Assembly (NCBI GenBank): GCA_943913645.1
Contig: CALTYZ010000012.1
Location: forward strand, 10,266-74,265
From: an uncultured Corynebacterium sp.
GTDB lineage: Bacteria > Actinomycetota > Actinomycetes > Mycobacteriales > Mycobacteriaceae
Reading direction: 5' to 3'
DNA: 64,000 nucleotides
In this document: positions 15,828-25,601 of the stretch, in pieces
Layout of the letters: each line of letters opens with the position of its first letter
How positions within the stretch are numbered: the first letter of the stretch is position 1
The notes under the pieces: generated by a model
Database searches by the model: none
What the model saw: the letters and a program-made list of their open reading frames with translations, nothing else
What the model was told of the DNA's origin: nothing
Position numbers and translations under genes: made by a program

Positions 15828-16535
15828 ATGGCTGATAATCAGCAAGGCGTGAAGGTGCTGGTCGTCGACGATGAGCCGAACATTGTTGAACTGCTGACAG
15901 TGTCACTGCGGTTCCAGGGCTTCGAGGTAGTAAACGCCACTTCAGGGCAAGAAGCCCTCGAACGCGCCCGCGAGTTCCGCCCAGACGCCTACATTCTGGA
16001 CGTCATGATGCCTGGCATGGACGGATTTGAACTGCTTGGCAAACTCAGGAGCGAAAGCCTTGACGGTCCGGTGTTGTTCCTGACCGCAAAGGACGCGGTC
16101 GAAGATCGCATCCACGGCCTCACGATTGGCGCGGACGATTATGTCACCAAGCCGTTTAGCTTGGAGGAAGTAATAACGCGTTTGCGCGTCATTCTGCGTC
16201 GCGGCAATGTGACCAACAACTCAGGTGAGGATTCAACACTGCGCTACGCTGACCTCACGTTGAATGACGAAACGCACGAAGTGACCAAGGGCGGGGAGAT
16301 CGTTGAACTCTCGCCAACGGAATTCAACTTGCTGCGCTACCTCATGCTCAACGCTGAGGTAGTTGTGTCCAAGGCGAAAATCTTGGACAACGTGTGGCAC
16401 TACGACTTCGGTGGAGATGGCAATGTGGTTGAGTCCTACATCTCGTATCTACGCCGCAAAATTGACACTGGAGACGTCCCACTCATCCACACAGTTCGCG
16501 GTGTGGGGTACGTGCTGCGCACCCCCCGCCAATAA
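15828..16535 (+). CDS. phoR: Phosphate-type response regulator (PhoR of C. glutamicum, PhoP-like)
   Basis: This is an OmpR-family response regulator of 235 residues. The receiver domain has the acidic pocket VVDDE, the phospho-acceptor Asp58 in YILDVMMPG and the TAKDAVED/KPFSLEE switch residues. The C-terminal winged helix has LSPTEFNLLRYLM, HYDFGGDGNVVESYISYLRRKID and HTVRGVGYVLR. It is very close to mycobacterial PhoP; in corynebacteria the orthologue is named PhoR and controls phosphate-starvation genes including pstSCAB, present in this window. AAGGAGAGGGA precedes ATG 15828, so the upstream ATG 15798 is not needed. Confidence 0.9.
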   Translation: MADNQQGVKVLVVDDEPNIVELLTVSLRFQGFEVVNATSGQEALERAREFRPDAYILDVMMPGMDGFELLGKLRSESLDGPVLFLTAKDAVEDRIHGLTIGADDYVTKPFSLEEVITRLRVILRRGNVTNNSGEDSTLRYADLTLNDETHEVTKGGEIVELSPTEFNLLRYLMLNAEVVVSKAKILDNVWHYDFGGDGNVVESYISYLRRKIDTGDVPLIHTVRGVGYVLRTPRQ

Positions 16536-17921
16536 ATGCTCTACACTCCGCTATTTGTGCGGATCTATAGCGTAAATACGCCACTGCAGAAGCGTCTGGT
16601 GACGCTTGTTGTGCTCGTGGCGTTTTCGGCGATGCTGATCAGCTTCACTGTGGTCTATCTGCTTATGCAGGAAATCCTCTATCAGCGTGCCGATGAACAG
16701 CTCGAAGAGGGCTTAGATACGTGGGTTGGCCGCGGCATGTGGTTGCCCGCGTATGGCGCCCCGAGTGATTTTTACCAGGCGCTGCAATTTCCCGGATACG
16801 ACGATCTTGTCAACCCAACCCCGACAACCACCCCGCCGGATTTTCAACAGATCAAAAGCTATGACAAGGCGCAAACAATCGACTCCACCCCCGGATCCGA
16901 ATTCAACCGCCAGTGGCGGGCAATGGTGCGCAAAGAGCCAAATGGCACCGTTCGCATGGTGGCAAAAAAGCTCGATTCTGAACGGCGCATGCTCACTGGT
17001 CTGGCACTAACTGAGTCGGTGATCGGGGTGCTGGCCACCCTCGGCATCATCGCAGTCGGACGCAGGCAAGTGCACCGCGCGTTGCAACCATTGCGCGAAG
17101 TCGAACGCACCGCCTTGGCCATCGCAGACGGCGACCAAAACCGACGCGTGCCCGCCTGGTCGCGCGAAACAGAGGTGGGCAAACTGTCCTATGCAGTCAA
17201 CACAATGGTTACCCAGCTGCAGGAATCGCTTGAGGACGCGAAAAATAAAGAGGAGCAAATGCGCCGCTTCGTCGGCGACGCCTCCCATGAGCTTCGCACG
17301 CCACTGACCAGTGTGCGTGGCTACGCCGAGCTCTACCGCCGCGGTATGGCCACCGACGCCGACATGGTGTTAGGAAAAATTGAAGAAGAATCCGCCCGCA
17401 TGCAGCTCCTCGTCGAAGACTTACTTGCGCTCACCCGCGCAGAAGGTGCCCGCCTAGAAAAGAAGCAGGTTGACGCATTTGAAGTGGTCTGCTCGGCGGC
17501 CAGCACCGCCCGGGCAGCTTTCCCCGACAGAGCCATGCAGGTGGATAACAAATGCACCCGTGACGCGATCATCGAAGGCGATCCAGATCGACTGCACCAG
17601 GCACTGTTGAACCTTATTACCAACGTGTTTCGCCATGCGGGCGAGAAGGCGAAGGCAACGATCACCGTTCGTGACAATCTGGACATGCTCATCATTGAGG
17701 TTGCTGATGACGGGGTGGGCATGACGCAGGAGGACGCAGCCCACATTTTTGACCGTTTCTACCGGGCAGACACCTCACGCAATCGGGCTTCAGGTGGAGG
17801 TTCCGGCTTGGGGCTGTCAATCACCAAATCAATCGTTGAACAGCACGACGGCACTGTCACGGTGCAGACAGCGCCGGGTGAGGGTTCAACGTTTACGATT
17901 TCGCTTCCACTGCCTTCCTAA
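16536..17921 (+). CDS. phoS: Sensor histidine kinase partner (PhoS)
   Basis: The gene starts directly after the phoR stop. The 461 residues have one membrane helix near 19-45, an extracytoplasmic region to about 145, a second helix (LTGLALTESVIGVLATLGII), HAMP, the phosphorylation motif DASHELRTPLTSVRGYAELY, the N box HQALLNLITNVFRHAG, and DDGVGM and GGGSGLGLSI ATP-binding motifs. It should sense phosphate limitation and phosphorylate PhoR Asp58. The last 29 bp overlap the convergent HIT gene. Confidence 0.9.
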   Translation: MLYTPLFVRIYSVNTPLQKRLVTLVVLVAFSAMLISFTVVYLLMQEILYQRADEQLEEGLDTWVGRGMWLPAYGAPSDFYQALQFPGYDDLVNPTPTTTPPDFQQIKSYDKAQTIDSTPGSEFNRQWRAMVRKEPNGTVRMVAKKLDSERRMLTGLALTESVIGVLATLGIIAVGRRQVHRALQPLREVERTALAIADGDQNRRVPAWSRETEVGKLSYAVNTMVTQLQESLEDAKNKEEQMRRFVGDASHELRTPLTSVRGYAELYRRGMATDADMVLGKIEEESARMQLLVEDLLALTRAEGARLEKKQVDAFEVVCSAASTARAAFPDRAMQVDNKCTRDAIIEGDPDRLHQALLNLITNVFRHAGEKAKATITVRDNLDMLIIEVADDGVGMTQEDAAHIFDRFYRADTSRNRASGGGSGLGLSITKSIVEQHDGTVTVQTAPGEGSTFTISLPLPS

Positions 17922-18303
17922 GCTTCTGTGCTGCAGCATCCATCTGAGCACTCTCAGTCTGGTTGGGATGCATTGCGCGTGAGAGGTCATAGCCCGACAT
18001 ATCATCGGCAGGAAACACGTGAATGTGGGCGTGGGGGACTTCGAAGCCCGCGATCAGGTAGCCGGCACGCGCGGAGCCGAAGACTTCGATGATGGCCTGC
18101 CCGATGCGCTGGGCGACCTCGTTCATGTGCGCCCACAACTCAGGCGGCAGGTCAGTCCACTTGTCGATCTCCTGGACTGGAACAACAAGTGTGTGGCCGT
18201 AGGCGACCGGCTCGATGGTCAAAAACGCCGCAACGGTCTCATCGCGGTAAATGAACCGACCGGGGATGTCCCCGCGAATGATTTTGGTGAAAACAGTGCT
18301 CAT
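17893..18303 (-). CDS. HIT family hydrolase
   Basis: The 136-residue product starts MSTVFTKIIRGDIPGRFIYR and has the histidine triad HAHIHVFPADD near residue 97-105. HIT proteins hydrolyse nucleotide-linked substrates such as adenosine phosphoramidates or dinucleoside polyphosphates; the exact substrate is unknown. ATG 18303 matches the family start; a longer upstream frame runs into purD and is rejected. It is convergent with phoS (29-bp overlap) and divergent from purD with 31 bp between starts. Confidence 0.92.
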   Translation of the reverse strand: MSTVFTKIIRGDIPGRFIYRDETVAAFLTIEPVAYGHTLVVPVQEIDKWTDLPPELWAHMNEVAQRIGQAIIEVFGSARAGYLIAGFEVPHAHIHVFPADDMSGYDLSRAMHPNQTESAQMDAAAQKLRKAVEAKS

Positions 18304-18334
18304 GGCCCCTGACGTTACCTGTAAATTGGGCCTT

Positions 18335-19606
18335 ATGCGTATCCTTGTCATTGGTTCAGGCGGCCGTGAACACGCCCTGCTCAAGGGGTTGGCGGCACAG
18401 CCGGACACCCACGAGCTCTTCGCTGCACCAGGCAATGCGGGCATGGCAAACCTTGCATACCTGTGCGCTGTGGACGTGGCGGATCCGGCCGACATTGTTC
18501 GCGTGGCGCAAGAGGTCCGTGCTGAGCTTGTCGTTATCGGCCCGGAGATTCCACTGGTAGCTGGTGCGGTTGATGCGCTGCAGGAGGCCGGGATCTATGC
18601 CTTTGGCCCCACCCAGGCGGCGGCTCAGCTGGAAGGCTCAAAGGCGTTCGCGAAAGATGTGATGGCAGCTGCGGGTGTGCGCACCGCGCGCGCCACTCGG
18701 GTCACAAATGAGTCCGCCATTGACACCGCACTCACCACCTTCGACCCACCCTATGTGGTCAAAGACGATGGCCTGGCAGGTGGCAAGGGTGTGGTGGTCA
18801 CCCCAGATCGAGCACAGGCGCACGCGCACGCAAAGGCGGTGCTCGCGGCGGGCAACCCGGTGTTGGTCGAAGCGTTTCTCGACGGCCCCGAAGTGTCACT
18901 GTTTTGCCTTGTGGACGGTGAGACGGTGGTGCCGCTTTTGCCCGCGCAAGACCACAAGCGTGCCTTTGACAATGACGAGGGACCCAACACAGGTGGCATG
19001 GGTGCCTATGCGCCCCTGCCGTGGCTGCCGCAGGATGGTGTGGAGCGCATCGTGCGGGACATCGCGCAGCCAGTAGCCCGGGAGATGGTGGCCCGCGGTA
19101 TGCCGTACCAGGGGCTGCTGTATATCGGTGTGGCCTGGGGGAAAGATGGTCCGGCGGTGGTTGAATTCAACGCCCGATTTGGAGACCCAGAGACACAAGC
19201 TGTGTTGTCGCTGCTGCAAACTCCGCTTGCAGACGTGCTGTGGGCGGTTGCCACCGGGCGACTGGCTTCGCTGCCGCCGTTGGAATGGAAGCCAGGCTAC
19301 GCCGCAACTGTGGTGATTGCTGCCGCCGGGTACCCAAGCGCTCCACGCACTGGCGACGTGGTCACAGGCGCGAACCTCAACGACCCATCCAAAGTTCTTC
19401 ACGCCGGAACCAGCCAGGTCACCGGCCCTGATGGGGCGGCGCAGTATATCTGCGCTGGTGGGCGGGTGCTCAACACGCTGGGCTATGGTTCGACTCTGGA
19501 GGATGCACTGGCGGCAGCGTACCGGGAAGCACAGGAGGTGTCCTTGCCGGGTTCGTTCTACCGCACTGATATCGGCCGTCGGGCGGTTGCCGGCTTCACC
19601 ATGTAG
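18335..19606 (+). CDS. purD: Phosphoribosylamine-glycine ligase
   Basis: GAR synthetase, step two of purine synthesis. The 423 residues have the N-terminal MRILVIGSGGREHALLKGL, the ATP-grasp core YVVKDDGLAGGKGVVVT, and NTGGMGAYAPLPW plus VEFNARFGDPETQAVL. ATG 18335 matches the family; the in-frame extension to 18251 is antisense to the HIT gene. Only 31 bp separate it from the divergent HIT start. purB follows after 17 bp. Confidence 0.96.
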   Translation: MRILVIGSGGREHALLKGLAAQPDTHELFAAPGNAGMANLAYLCAVDVADPADIVRVAQEVRAELVVIGPEIPLVAGAVDALQEAGIYAFGPTQAAAQLEGSKAFAKDVMAAAGVRTARATRVTNESAIDTALTTFDPPYVVKDDGLAGGKGVVVTPDRAQAHAHAKAVLAAGNPVLVEAFLDGPEVSLFCLVDGETVVPLLPAQDHKRAFDNDEGPNTGGMGAYAPLPWLPQDGVERIVRDIAQPVAREMVARGMPYQGLLYIGVAWGKDGPAVVEFNARFGDPETQAVLSLLQTPLADVLWAVATGRLASLPPLEWKPGYAATVVIAAAGYPSAPRTGDVVTGANLNDPSKVLHAGTSQVTGPDGAAQYICAGGRVLNTLGYGSTLEDALAAAYREAQEVSLPGSFYRTDIGRRAVAGFTM

Positions 19607-19623
19607 TTTGCGATACTTGTTGA

Positions 19624-21081
19624 GTGGCTGAGCAACCTGTGGAACTGAAACAACCCGCGAAACCGGTAAACGCGAATGTCTTATCCAACCGCTATGCGTC
19701 AGCAGCGATGGCGACGCTGTGGAGCGCCGAGCACAAGATTCGCCTTGAACGCCGGCTCTGGATCGCGGTGATGCGTGCCCAGCGTGAGCTGGGTGTGCCA
19801 ATCGCAGATGGGGCGATCGGGGACTACGAGCGAGTCATTGACCAGGTCGATCTTGACTCGATTGCGGATCGTGAGCGTATCACCCGCCACGACGTCAAGG
19901 CGCGGATTGAAGAGTTCAACGCGCTGGCAGGCCATGAGGAAATTCATAAGGGAATGACCTCGCGTGATCTGACGGAAAATGTTGAGCAGCTGCAGATTCG
20001 CAGTGCGCTCGAGCTGGTTCGGGACAAAGCGATAGCGCTACTGAGAGCGATCGGTAACCGCGCCGCTGAGTACCAGGAGCTGGTCATTGCGGGCCGCTCC
20101 CACAATGTCGCAGCACAGGCCACCACGTTGGGCAAACGGTTTGCCTCGGCGGCTGATGAAATCATCGTGGCCGTTGCGCGCATCGACGAGCTGCTGGAAC
20201 GCTACCCCCTGCGTGGCATCAAAGGCCCGATGGGCACCGCACAAGACATGCTCGATCTGTTGGGCGGGGATGAGGCAAAGCTGGCGCAGCTCGAGAGCGG
20301 CATTGCGACCATGCTCGGGTTTGATCGCGTGCTGGATTCAGTAGGACAGATCTACCCACGCTCGCTCGACCTCGACGTCGTCGCTGCGCTGGTGCAGCTT
20401 GGGGCTGGCCCGTCGAGTCTGGCAACGACGATCCGGCTCATGGCTGGCAATGAAACCGTCACCGAAGGGTTCAAACCGGGCCAGGTCGGCTCAAGCGCCA
20501 TGCCGCACAAGATGAATGCTCGCTCATGTGAGCGCGTCGGTGGCTTCCAGGTGATCTTGCGCGGCTATCTCACCATGGTGGCAGACCTGGCGGGCCAGCA
20601 ATGGAACGAAGGCGATGTGTTCTGCTCGGTGATTCGCCGCGTCGCCTTGCCGGACGCGTTTTTCGCCCTCGATGGCCAGTTGGAGACTTTCTTGACGGTG
20701 CTTGATGAGTTCGGCGCATTCCCCGCCATGATCAACCGTGAGTTGGACCGCTATTTGCCGTTTTTGGCCACCACGCGCATCCTCATGGCGGCGGTACGCG
20801 CTGGTGTCGGCAGGGAGACAGCCCATGAGGTGATCAAAGAAAACGCGGTTGCCATGGCGTTAGACATGCGTGAGCATGGCGCTGAGCAAAACCTCATTGA
20901 ACGCCTGGCGGATGACACACGCCTACCGCTGTCGCACGATGAACTGGTGGAGGCGATGAGCGACCGCAACGCTTTTATCGGGGCTGCGCAGTCCCAGGTT
21001 GAGCGGGTCAGCGCGAAGATCGCAGCACTGGTCAGCGCCCACCCGGATGCTGCTGACTACACTCCCGGCGAGATTTTCTAA
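19624..21081 (+). CDS. purB: Adenylosuccinate lyase
   Basis: PurB cleaves SAICAR and adenylosuccinate in purine synthesis. The 485 residues carry the fumarase-superfamily signature GSSAMPHKMNA and MTSRDLTENVEQLQIRSAL with the substrate-binding histidine in GRSHNVAAQ. The start is GTG 19624. It is located 17 bp after purD, likely co-transcribed. Confidence 0.95.
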   Translation: MAEQPVELKQPAKPVNANVLSNRYASAAMATLWSAEHKIRLERRLWIAVMRAQRELGVPIADGAIGDYERVIDQVDLDSIADRERITRHDVKARIEEFNALAGHEEIHKGMTSRDLTENVEQLQIRSALELVRDKAIALLRAIGNRAAEYQELVIAGRSHNVAAQATTLGKRFASAADEIIVAVARIDELLERYPLRGIKGPMGTAQDMLDLLGGDEAKLAQLESGIATMLGFDRVLDSVGQIYPRSLDLDVVAALVQLGAGPSSLATTIRLMAGNETVTEGFKPGQVGSSAMPHKMNARSCERVGGFQVILRGYLTMVADLAGQQWNEGDVFCSVIRRVALPDAFFALDGQLETFLTVLDEFGAFPAMINRELDRYLPFLATTRILMAAVRAGVGRETAHEVIKENAVAMALDMREHGAEQNLIERLADDTRLPLSHDELVEAMSDRNAFIGAAQSQVERVSAKIAALVSAHPDAADYTPGEIF

Positions 21082-21094
21082 GCCGCACGTGGCG

Positions 21095-21646
21095 CTATTT
21101 GTGCCAGGTGACGGTCTGTTCACCCGCAGTCCCGGTGATTTCCGTGGCGGGCAGACCATAGAGTCCGTCCCAGGAGGCGACCACGATGCGGTATTCATGG
21201 CCCACTTCAAGGTCGCCGGTGTAGCCATCTGGCGCCTCTTCAGCAACGCCGCACAGCGCTGGTGCTTCGTCTTGCTTGATGAAGTTGGCGTTGAGTTCGC
21301 CGTTGACCGCGGTGAATTCCGGCACCGGGACGGTCACGTCGACGGGGTAGTCGCCGATGAACGTCGGCGAAAGGGTCACGGTGTGGCAAAGGACTTCGGG
21401 GTAGTCCGGTGTAGCGTCGATACGCTCGGGTGCAAACACCGTCGCCTGCCAGCTCACCGGGACCCCATGGCCGATATCACGGGTGACAAGCTCGGCGCTT
21501 TGGCCGAATTGGACAGTTGAGGTCGCAGCAACGGTGGGCACCTCACCGGAGTACGGCTCGGGTGCGGAGCAGGCGGTAGTCAGGGCAGTGAACGTGCACG
21601 CTGTAAGCGCAAGAGTGCAGCTGAGGGCGCTTCGACGGCGGATCAT
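21095..21646 (-). CDS. Secreted lipoprotein of unknown function
   Basis: From ATG 21646 the product is 183 residues (MIRRRSALSC) with a signal peptide and lipobox TTAC near residue 26. The mature part is beta-rich (GHEYRIVVASWDGLYGLPAT near the end) with a pair of cysteines at VLCHTV and ALCGVAEE that could form a disulfide. No family recognised. It is convergent with purB and divergent from purC with 33 bp between starts. Confidence 0.75.
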   Translation of the reverse strand: MIRRRSALSCTLALTACTFTALTTACSAPEPYSGEVPTVAATSTVQFGQSAELVTRDIGHGVPVSWQATVFAPERIDATPDYPEVLCHTVTLSPTFIGDYPVDVTVPVPEFTAVNGELNANFIKQDEAPALCGVAEEAPDGYTGDLEVGHEYRIVVASWDGLYGLPATEITGTAGEQTVTWHK

Positions 21647-21679
21647 GGGTGAGATCTTACGCGGTATAGACTCAGGCGT

Positions 21680-22579
21680 ATGCGCGTTGAGCTCTCTGAC
21701 TACAACCATCTCGCCGCCGGCAAGGTCCGCGAAATCTATGAGGTCGACGCGTCGACGTTGCTGCTTGTCGCCTCTGACCGGATTTCCGCATTCGACTACT
21801 CACTCGAGCCGGCAATTCCTGACAAAGGACGCATTCTCACCGCCACGTCGATGTTCTTCTTTGACCTGCTCGGCATGCCGAACCACCTGGCCGGACCGAT
21901 TGATGATGCGCGCATCCCCGAATCGGTGCTGGGACGCGCCATGTTGGTGCGCAGATTAGAGATGATCCCGTTTGAGTGCGTAGCGCGCGGCTACCTCACC
22001 GGCTCCGCGAAAACGGAGTATGACGCACGCGGCAAAGTGTGCGGGGTGGCCCTACCGGAGGGGCTGGTAGAGGCATCGAAACTGCCGGAGCCGATTTTTA
22101 CCCCTGCGACCAAGGCGGAGCAGGGTGATCACGATGAAAACGTCACCTTCGACTACATGGCTCACCAGCTGGGTCAAGACTTGGCGGAGCGGTTGCGTGA
22201 GCTCACGCTTGAGATTTATACGCGAGCTGCGGCGCACGCAGAAAGCCGCGGGATCATCCTGGCTGATACCAAATTGGAATTCGGTTTGGATACCACTGCC
22301 GGGGCACCCGGTGCCGTCGTGTTGGCTGATGAGGTGCTGACCCCTGACTCCTCGCGCTACTGGCCTGCGGACACCTATGAGGAGGGCAGTGTGCAGCCCA
22401 GCTTTGACAAGCAGTACGTGCGCAACTGGCTGACCGGCCCAAAAGCCAGTTGGGATCCGGGTTCAGGTATCGCTCCACCTGAGCTGCCCGGCGCGGTGGT
22501 CGAGGCGACGCGGGATCGCTACATCGAGGCGTACGAACGGTTAAGTGGCAAGCGCTTCGCTGACTGGCCGGGTGCCTAA
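21680..22579 (+). CDS. purC: SAICAR synthase
   Basis: PurC ligates aspartate to CAIR. The 299-residue protein starts MRVELSDYNHLAAGKVREIYEVD, with DRISAFDY, PFECVARGYLTGS, TPATKAEQGDHDENV and DTKLEFG, all typical of the eukaryote-like long PurC form. ATG 21680. It is followed by an oligopeptidase, as in mycobacteria (purC-ptrB). Confidence 0.96.
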   Translation: MRVELSDYNHLAAGKVREIYEVDASTLLLVASDRISAFDYSLEPAIPDKGRILTATSMFFFDLLGMPNHLAGPIDDARIPESVLGRAMLVRRLEMIPFECVARGYLTGSAKTEYDARGKVCGVALPEGLVEASKLPEPIFTPATKAEQGDHDENVTFDYMAHQLGQDLAERLRELTLEIYTRAAAHAESRGIILADTKLEFGLDTTAGAPGAVVLADEVLTPDSSRYWPADTYEEGSVQPSFDKQYVRNWLTGPKASWDPGSGIAPPELPGAVVEATRDRYIEAYERLSGKRFADWPGA

Positions 22580-22605
22580 AAGTTCGGCGCGTAGACTTGG
22601 GCACC

Positions 22606-24762
22606 ATGCGATTTTCCGAGCTGGCAGACCCCCAAGTTGCGCAGGTCACAGCACCTGTGGCGAAGAAGATACCCACTGTTCGTTCATTTCATGGCCGCGA
22701 GTTCATCGATAACTACGAGTGGTTGCGTGAGAAAGACAACCCGGAGACCATCGCCCACCTTGAGGCGGAAAATGCTTACACCGACGCGATGACCGCAGGC
22801 CTGACTGAGCTGGCTGAATCCATCTACGGCGAGATCAAGTCGCGGGTGAAAGAAACGGACATGTCTGTTCCCCAGCGCCAAGGCGACTGGTGGTACTACT
22901 CACGCACCCAGGAAGGCAAAAGCTATAGCTCCACCTGCCGCGTGCCGGTAGGTGAAATGCCGTGGACACCGCCTGAGGTCACCGACGTCATGCCGGATGA
23001 GCAGGTGATTTTGGATAGTAACCAGCTCGCGGCCGAACATGAGTTTTTCTCCCTCGGCGCGGTGAGTGTGTCTACCTCCGGCAACCTGCTTGCCTACTCC
23101 ACCGACGTTGCCGGGGATGAACGCTTTGAGCTGCGCATTAAAGACCTCCGCAGTGGTTCGCTTTATAGCGATGTCTTGCACAACGTGTTTTACGGCGCGA
23201 CGTGGGCAGGCGAAGAGTACCTGTTTTATGTCCGTGCGGATGAGGCGTGGCGGCCGTACCAGGTGTGGCGCCATAAAGTCGGCACCTCAGAAGACGCTGA
23301 TGTGCTGGTCTTCCAGGAAGACGATGCGCGGTTCGGAGTCGGTGTGGGCGCTGATCGGGCGCAGCGCTACGTGTACATCGTTTCCTCATCCCCTTTGACG
23401 AGTGAGTACCGCATCGCACCCCTGGCGGATCCAACAGTGGATTTTGAGCTGCTGTGGCCGCGGCGTGCCGGGGTTGAATATCACGTTGATTTTGCGGTTG
23501 TCGGTGGGCAGGAGACGTGGCTGGTCACGCACAATGCTTCGGGGCCGAATTTTGCGGTCAGTTCGGTTGCGGTGGGACAGCATGAGCAGGTGACGGATCT
23601 GCGCGATGCAGATGTCATCGTGCCTCATGCTGAGGATGTGCGTGTTGAAGGCACCGATGTGTACCGGGATTTCGTGTTTCTGATGTATCGCCGCGGGGGT
23701 ATTTCACGGCTTGCCGTGGCGCCGCTTGCCGAGGGGCTTGACCAATTCCATGAGCTTGATTTTGAGGAGGAGCTCTACACCGTCGGGTTGGCTGGCAACC
23801 CTGAGTGGGACGCACCGGTGGTGCGGGTGTCTTACACGTCGTATACCCGCCCTGCACAGGTGCTGGACTTTCATGTGGCGAGCCGGGAGTTCACGCTGCT
23901 GAAAGAGCAGGAGGTGTTAGGGGAGTTCAACCCGAATGAATATGAGGCGGTGCGGGTGTGGGCTACTGCGCAAGATGGGGCGGAGATCCCAGTGAGTGTG
24001 GTGCGGAGAAAAGACCTCACTGAGCCTGCTCCGGCGCTGTTGTATGGGTACGGGGCGTATGAGGCCTCAATGGACCCGGGTTTTTCCATCGCCAGGCTGA
24101 GTTTGCTTGATCGGGGCATGGTGTGGGCGTGCGCGCATGTGCGCGGCGGTGGTGAGCTGGGCCGGCGGTGGTACGACGAGGGCAAGATGCTGCACAAGAA
24201 GAACACGTTCACTGACTTTGTCACCGCTGCTGACAGGCTGGTGGAGCTGAATGTGACCACGCATGACCAACTGGTGGCTGAGGGGCGCTCTGCTGGCGGT
24301 TTGCTCATGGGCGCGGTTGCCAACCTGGCGGGGGAGAAGTTCGCAGGCATCCTGGCGGGGGTGCCGTTTGTGGATCCGCTGACGTCGATTTTGATGCCGG
24401 AGCTGCCGTTGACGGTGGGCGAGTGGGAGGAGTGGGGTGATCCCTACCACGACGCGGAGGTCTACGACTACATTGCAAGCTACGCCCCGTACGAGAATAT
24501 TGAGGCGAAACCCTACCCTCCGATCCTTGCGGTGACCAGCCTTAATGACACACGCGTGCTCTATGTTGAGCCCGCGAAGTGGATTGCCAAGCTGCGCGAG
24601 GTGGCCAGCGGGGGGCCGTTTTTGCTCAAAACGGAAATGTCTGCTGGGCATGGTGGGGTGTCTGGGCGCTATGAGCGGTGGCGGCAGACGGCTTTCGAGT
24701 CTGCGTGGGTTGCGCAGGTGTCTGGTGCGGTCAGCGCAGCTGGTGGGTCTGTGCAAAAATAG
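22606..24762 (+). CDS. ptrB: S9A prolyl oligopeptidase family protein (oligopeptidase B-like)
   Basis: This is a serine peptidase of short peptides, likely cleaving after basic residues. The 718 residues comprise an N-terminal cap and beta-propeller and a C-terminal alpha/beta hydrolase. The nucleophile lies in AEGRSAGGLLMGAVAN, the acid in LNDTRVLYVEPAKW and the histidine in SAGHGGVSGRYERW. ATG 22606 is preferred to TTG 22597. It lacks a signal peptide, so it is cytosolic. Confidence 0.92.
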   Translation: MRFSELADPQVAQVTAPVAKKIPTVRSFHGREFIDNYEWLREKDNPETIAHLEAENAYTDAMTAGLTELAESIYGEIKSRVKETDMSVPQRQGDWWYYSRTQEGKSYSSTCRVPVGEMPWTPPEVTDVMPDEQVILDSNQLAAEHEFFSLGAVSVSTSGNLLAYSTDVAGDERFELRIKDLRSGSLYSDVLHNVFYGATWAGEEYLFYVRADEAWRPYQVWRHKVGTSEDADVLVFQEDDARFGVGVGADRAQRYVYIVSSSPLTSEYRIAPLADPTVDFELLWPRRAGVEYHVDFAVVGGQETWLVTHNASGPNFAVSSVAVGQHEQVTDLRDADVIVPHAEDVRVEGTDVYRDFVFLMYRRGGISRLAVAPLAEGLDQFHELDFEEELYTVGLAGNPEWDAPVVRVSYTSYTRPAQVLDFHVASREFTLLKEQEVLGEFNPNEYEAVRVWATAQDGAEIPVSVVRRKDLTEPAPALLYGYGAYEASMDPGFSIARLSLLDRGMVWACAHVRGGGELGRRWYDEGKMLHKKNTFTDFVTAADRLVELNVTTHDQLVAEGRSAGGLLMGAVANLAGEKFAGILAGVPFVDPLTSILMPELPLTVGEWEEWGDPYHDAEVYDYIASYAPYENIEAKPYPPILAVTSLNDTRVLYVEPAKWIAKLREVASGGPFLLKTEMSAGHGGVSGRYERWRQTAFESAWVAQVSGAVSAAGGSVQK

Positions 24763-24767
24763 CCTCC

Positions 24768-25445
24768 ATGCCTGGCCGTCTTCTCGTCTCGATTTCTTCG
24801 ATTTTCGACGAAACCCTTGACGGTGTGCGCGATTTGATCGACGCGCTAGACCAGCAGGATATTCCCGTGTCGCTCCTGGTCGCACCGCATATTGATAAAC
24901 GGTGGCACTTGGCTAAGGACACACAGACGCGCACGTGGTTGCGTAACCAGAGAGAACAGCGGGCCTTGCTGCTCAATGGGTTTGATCAGGCGGTGCAGGG
25001 CAGGCGTGCTGAGTTTGCCACTCTTGAGGCGCATGAGGCGCGTCTGCGTTTGCGGGGCGCGACCCGGCAGATGCGCTCGCTGGGGTTTGATCTGCGCATG
25101 TTTGCGCCACCTCGGTGGCAGCTCTCACCTGGCACGCTTCAGGTGTTGTCGGACTTTGACTTTGAGGTGGCGGCGTCCTCTAAGGGGGTGCACGTGTTGC
25201 ACTCGGGGGAATTCGTGCAGTGCAGGAACTTGTCGGTGGGTGAGGGCTATGGTGCGGCGAAGTGGTGGCGCCGCAACGTCATCAAGGCGGCGCAGCGCGG
25301 TGTGCAGCGCGGCAATACGATTCGGCTTTCGGTCTCTGGGCGTGAGTTGGGGCAGAAGAAGGTGTCGCGGGATTTCCTTGCTGCGGCGGCTGCTGCGGTT
25401 GAGGCTGGGGCGGAGCCTGCCGATTACCGGGTGTACCGCGAATAG
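24768..25445 (+). CDS. DUF2334/polysaccharide deacetylase-like protein
   Basis: The 225 residues begin MPGRLLVSISSIFDETLDGV and contain LLVAPHIDKRW, LLLNGFDQ, FAPPRWQLS and a C-terminal TIRLSVSGRELGQ, the NodB-like TIM-barrel pattern of DUF2334 proteins. Several catalytic-metal His/Asp positions look altered (NGFDQ where DHG/H-type motifs are usual), so activity is uncertain. It lies 5 nt after ptrB, as in mycobacteria where a similar gene follows ptrB. Confidence 0.75.
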   Translation: MPGRLLVSISSIFDETLDGVRDLIDALDQQDIPVSLLVAPHIDKRWHLAKDTQTRTWLRNQREQRALLLNGFDQAVQGRRAEFATLEAHEARLRLRGATRQMRSLGFDLRMFAPPRWQLSPGTLQVLSDFDFEVAASSKGVHVLHSGEFVQCRNLSVGEGYGAAKWWRRNVIKAAQRGVQRGNTIRLSVSGRELGQKKVSRDFLAAAAAAVEAGAEPADYRVYRE

Positions 25446-25490
25446 GCGGGAATTACACAGCGTCTGTGTTGTGATTTCGGCGCGGACTTA

Positions 25491-25514
25491 AAGTATTAAG
25501 GGTAGCGAATACTT
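25491..25514. promoter_or_regulatory. Inverted repeat AAGTATT-N10-AATACTT upstream of the cupin gene
   Basis: A perfect 7-bp inverted repeat with a 10-bp spacer lies 88-111 bp upstream of the secreted cupin gene start. There is no T-run, so it is more likely an operator for a dimeric regulator than a terminator of the preceding gene. The regulator is unknown. Confidence 0.45.
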
Positions 25515-25601
25515 ACTGGTAGAAGGGTATTTTCCTCCGTAGGATCAGGGATGGGTGCAACAGATTGCATCTTTTTGATCGCTGAACCTTAAGGAGATTT
25601 C

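Noticed and set aside
18251..18334. N-terminal extension of purD
   Set aside because: It runs antisense into the HIT gene, and the family start is at 18335.
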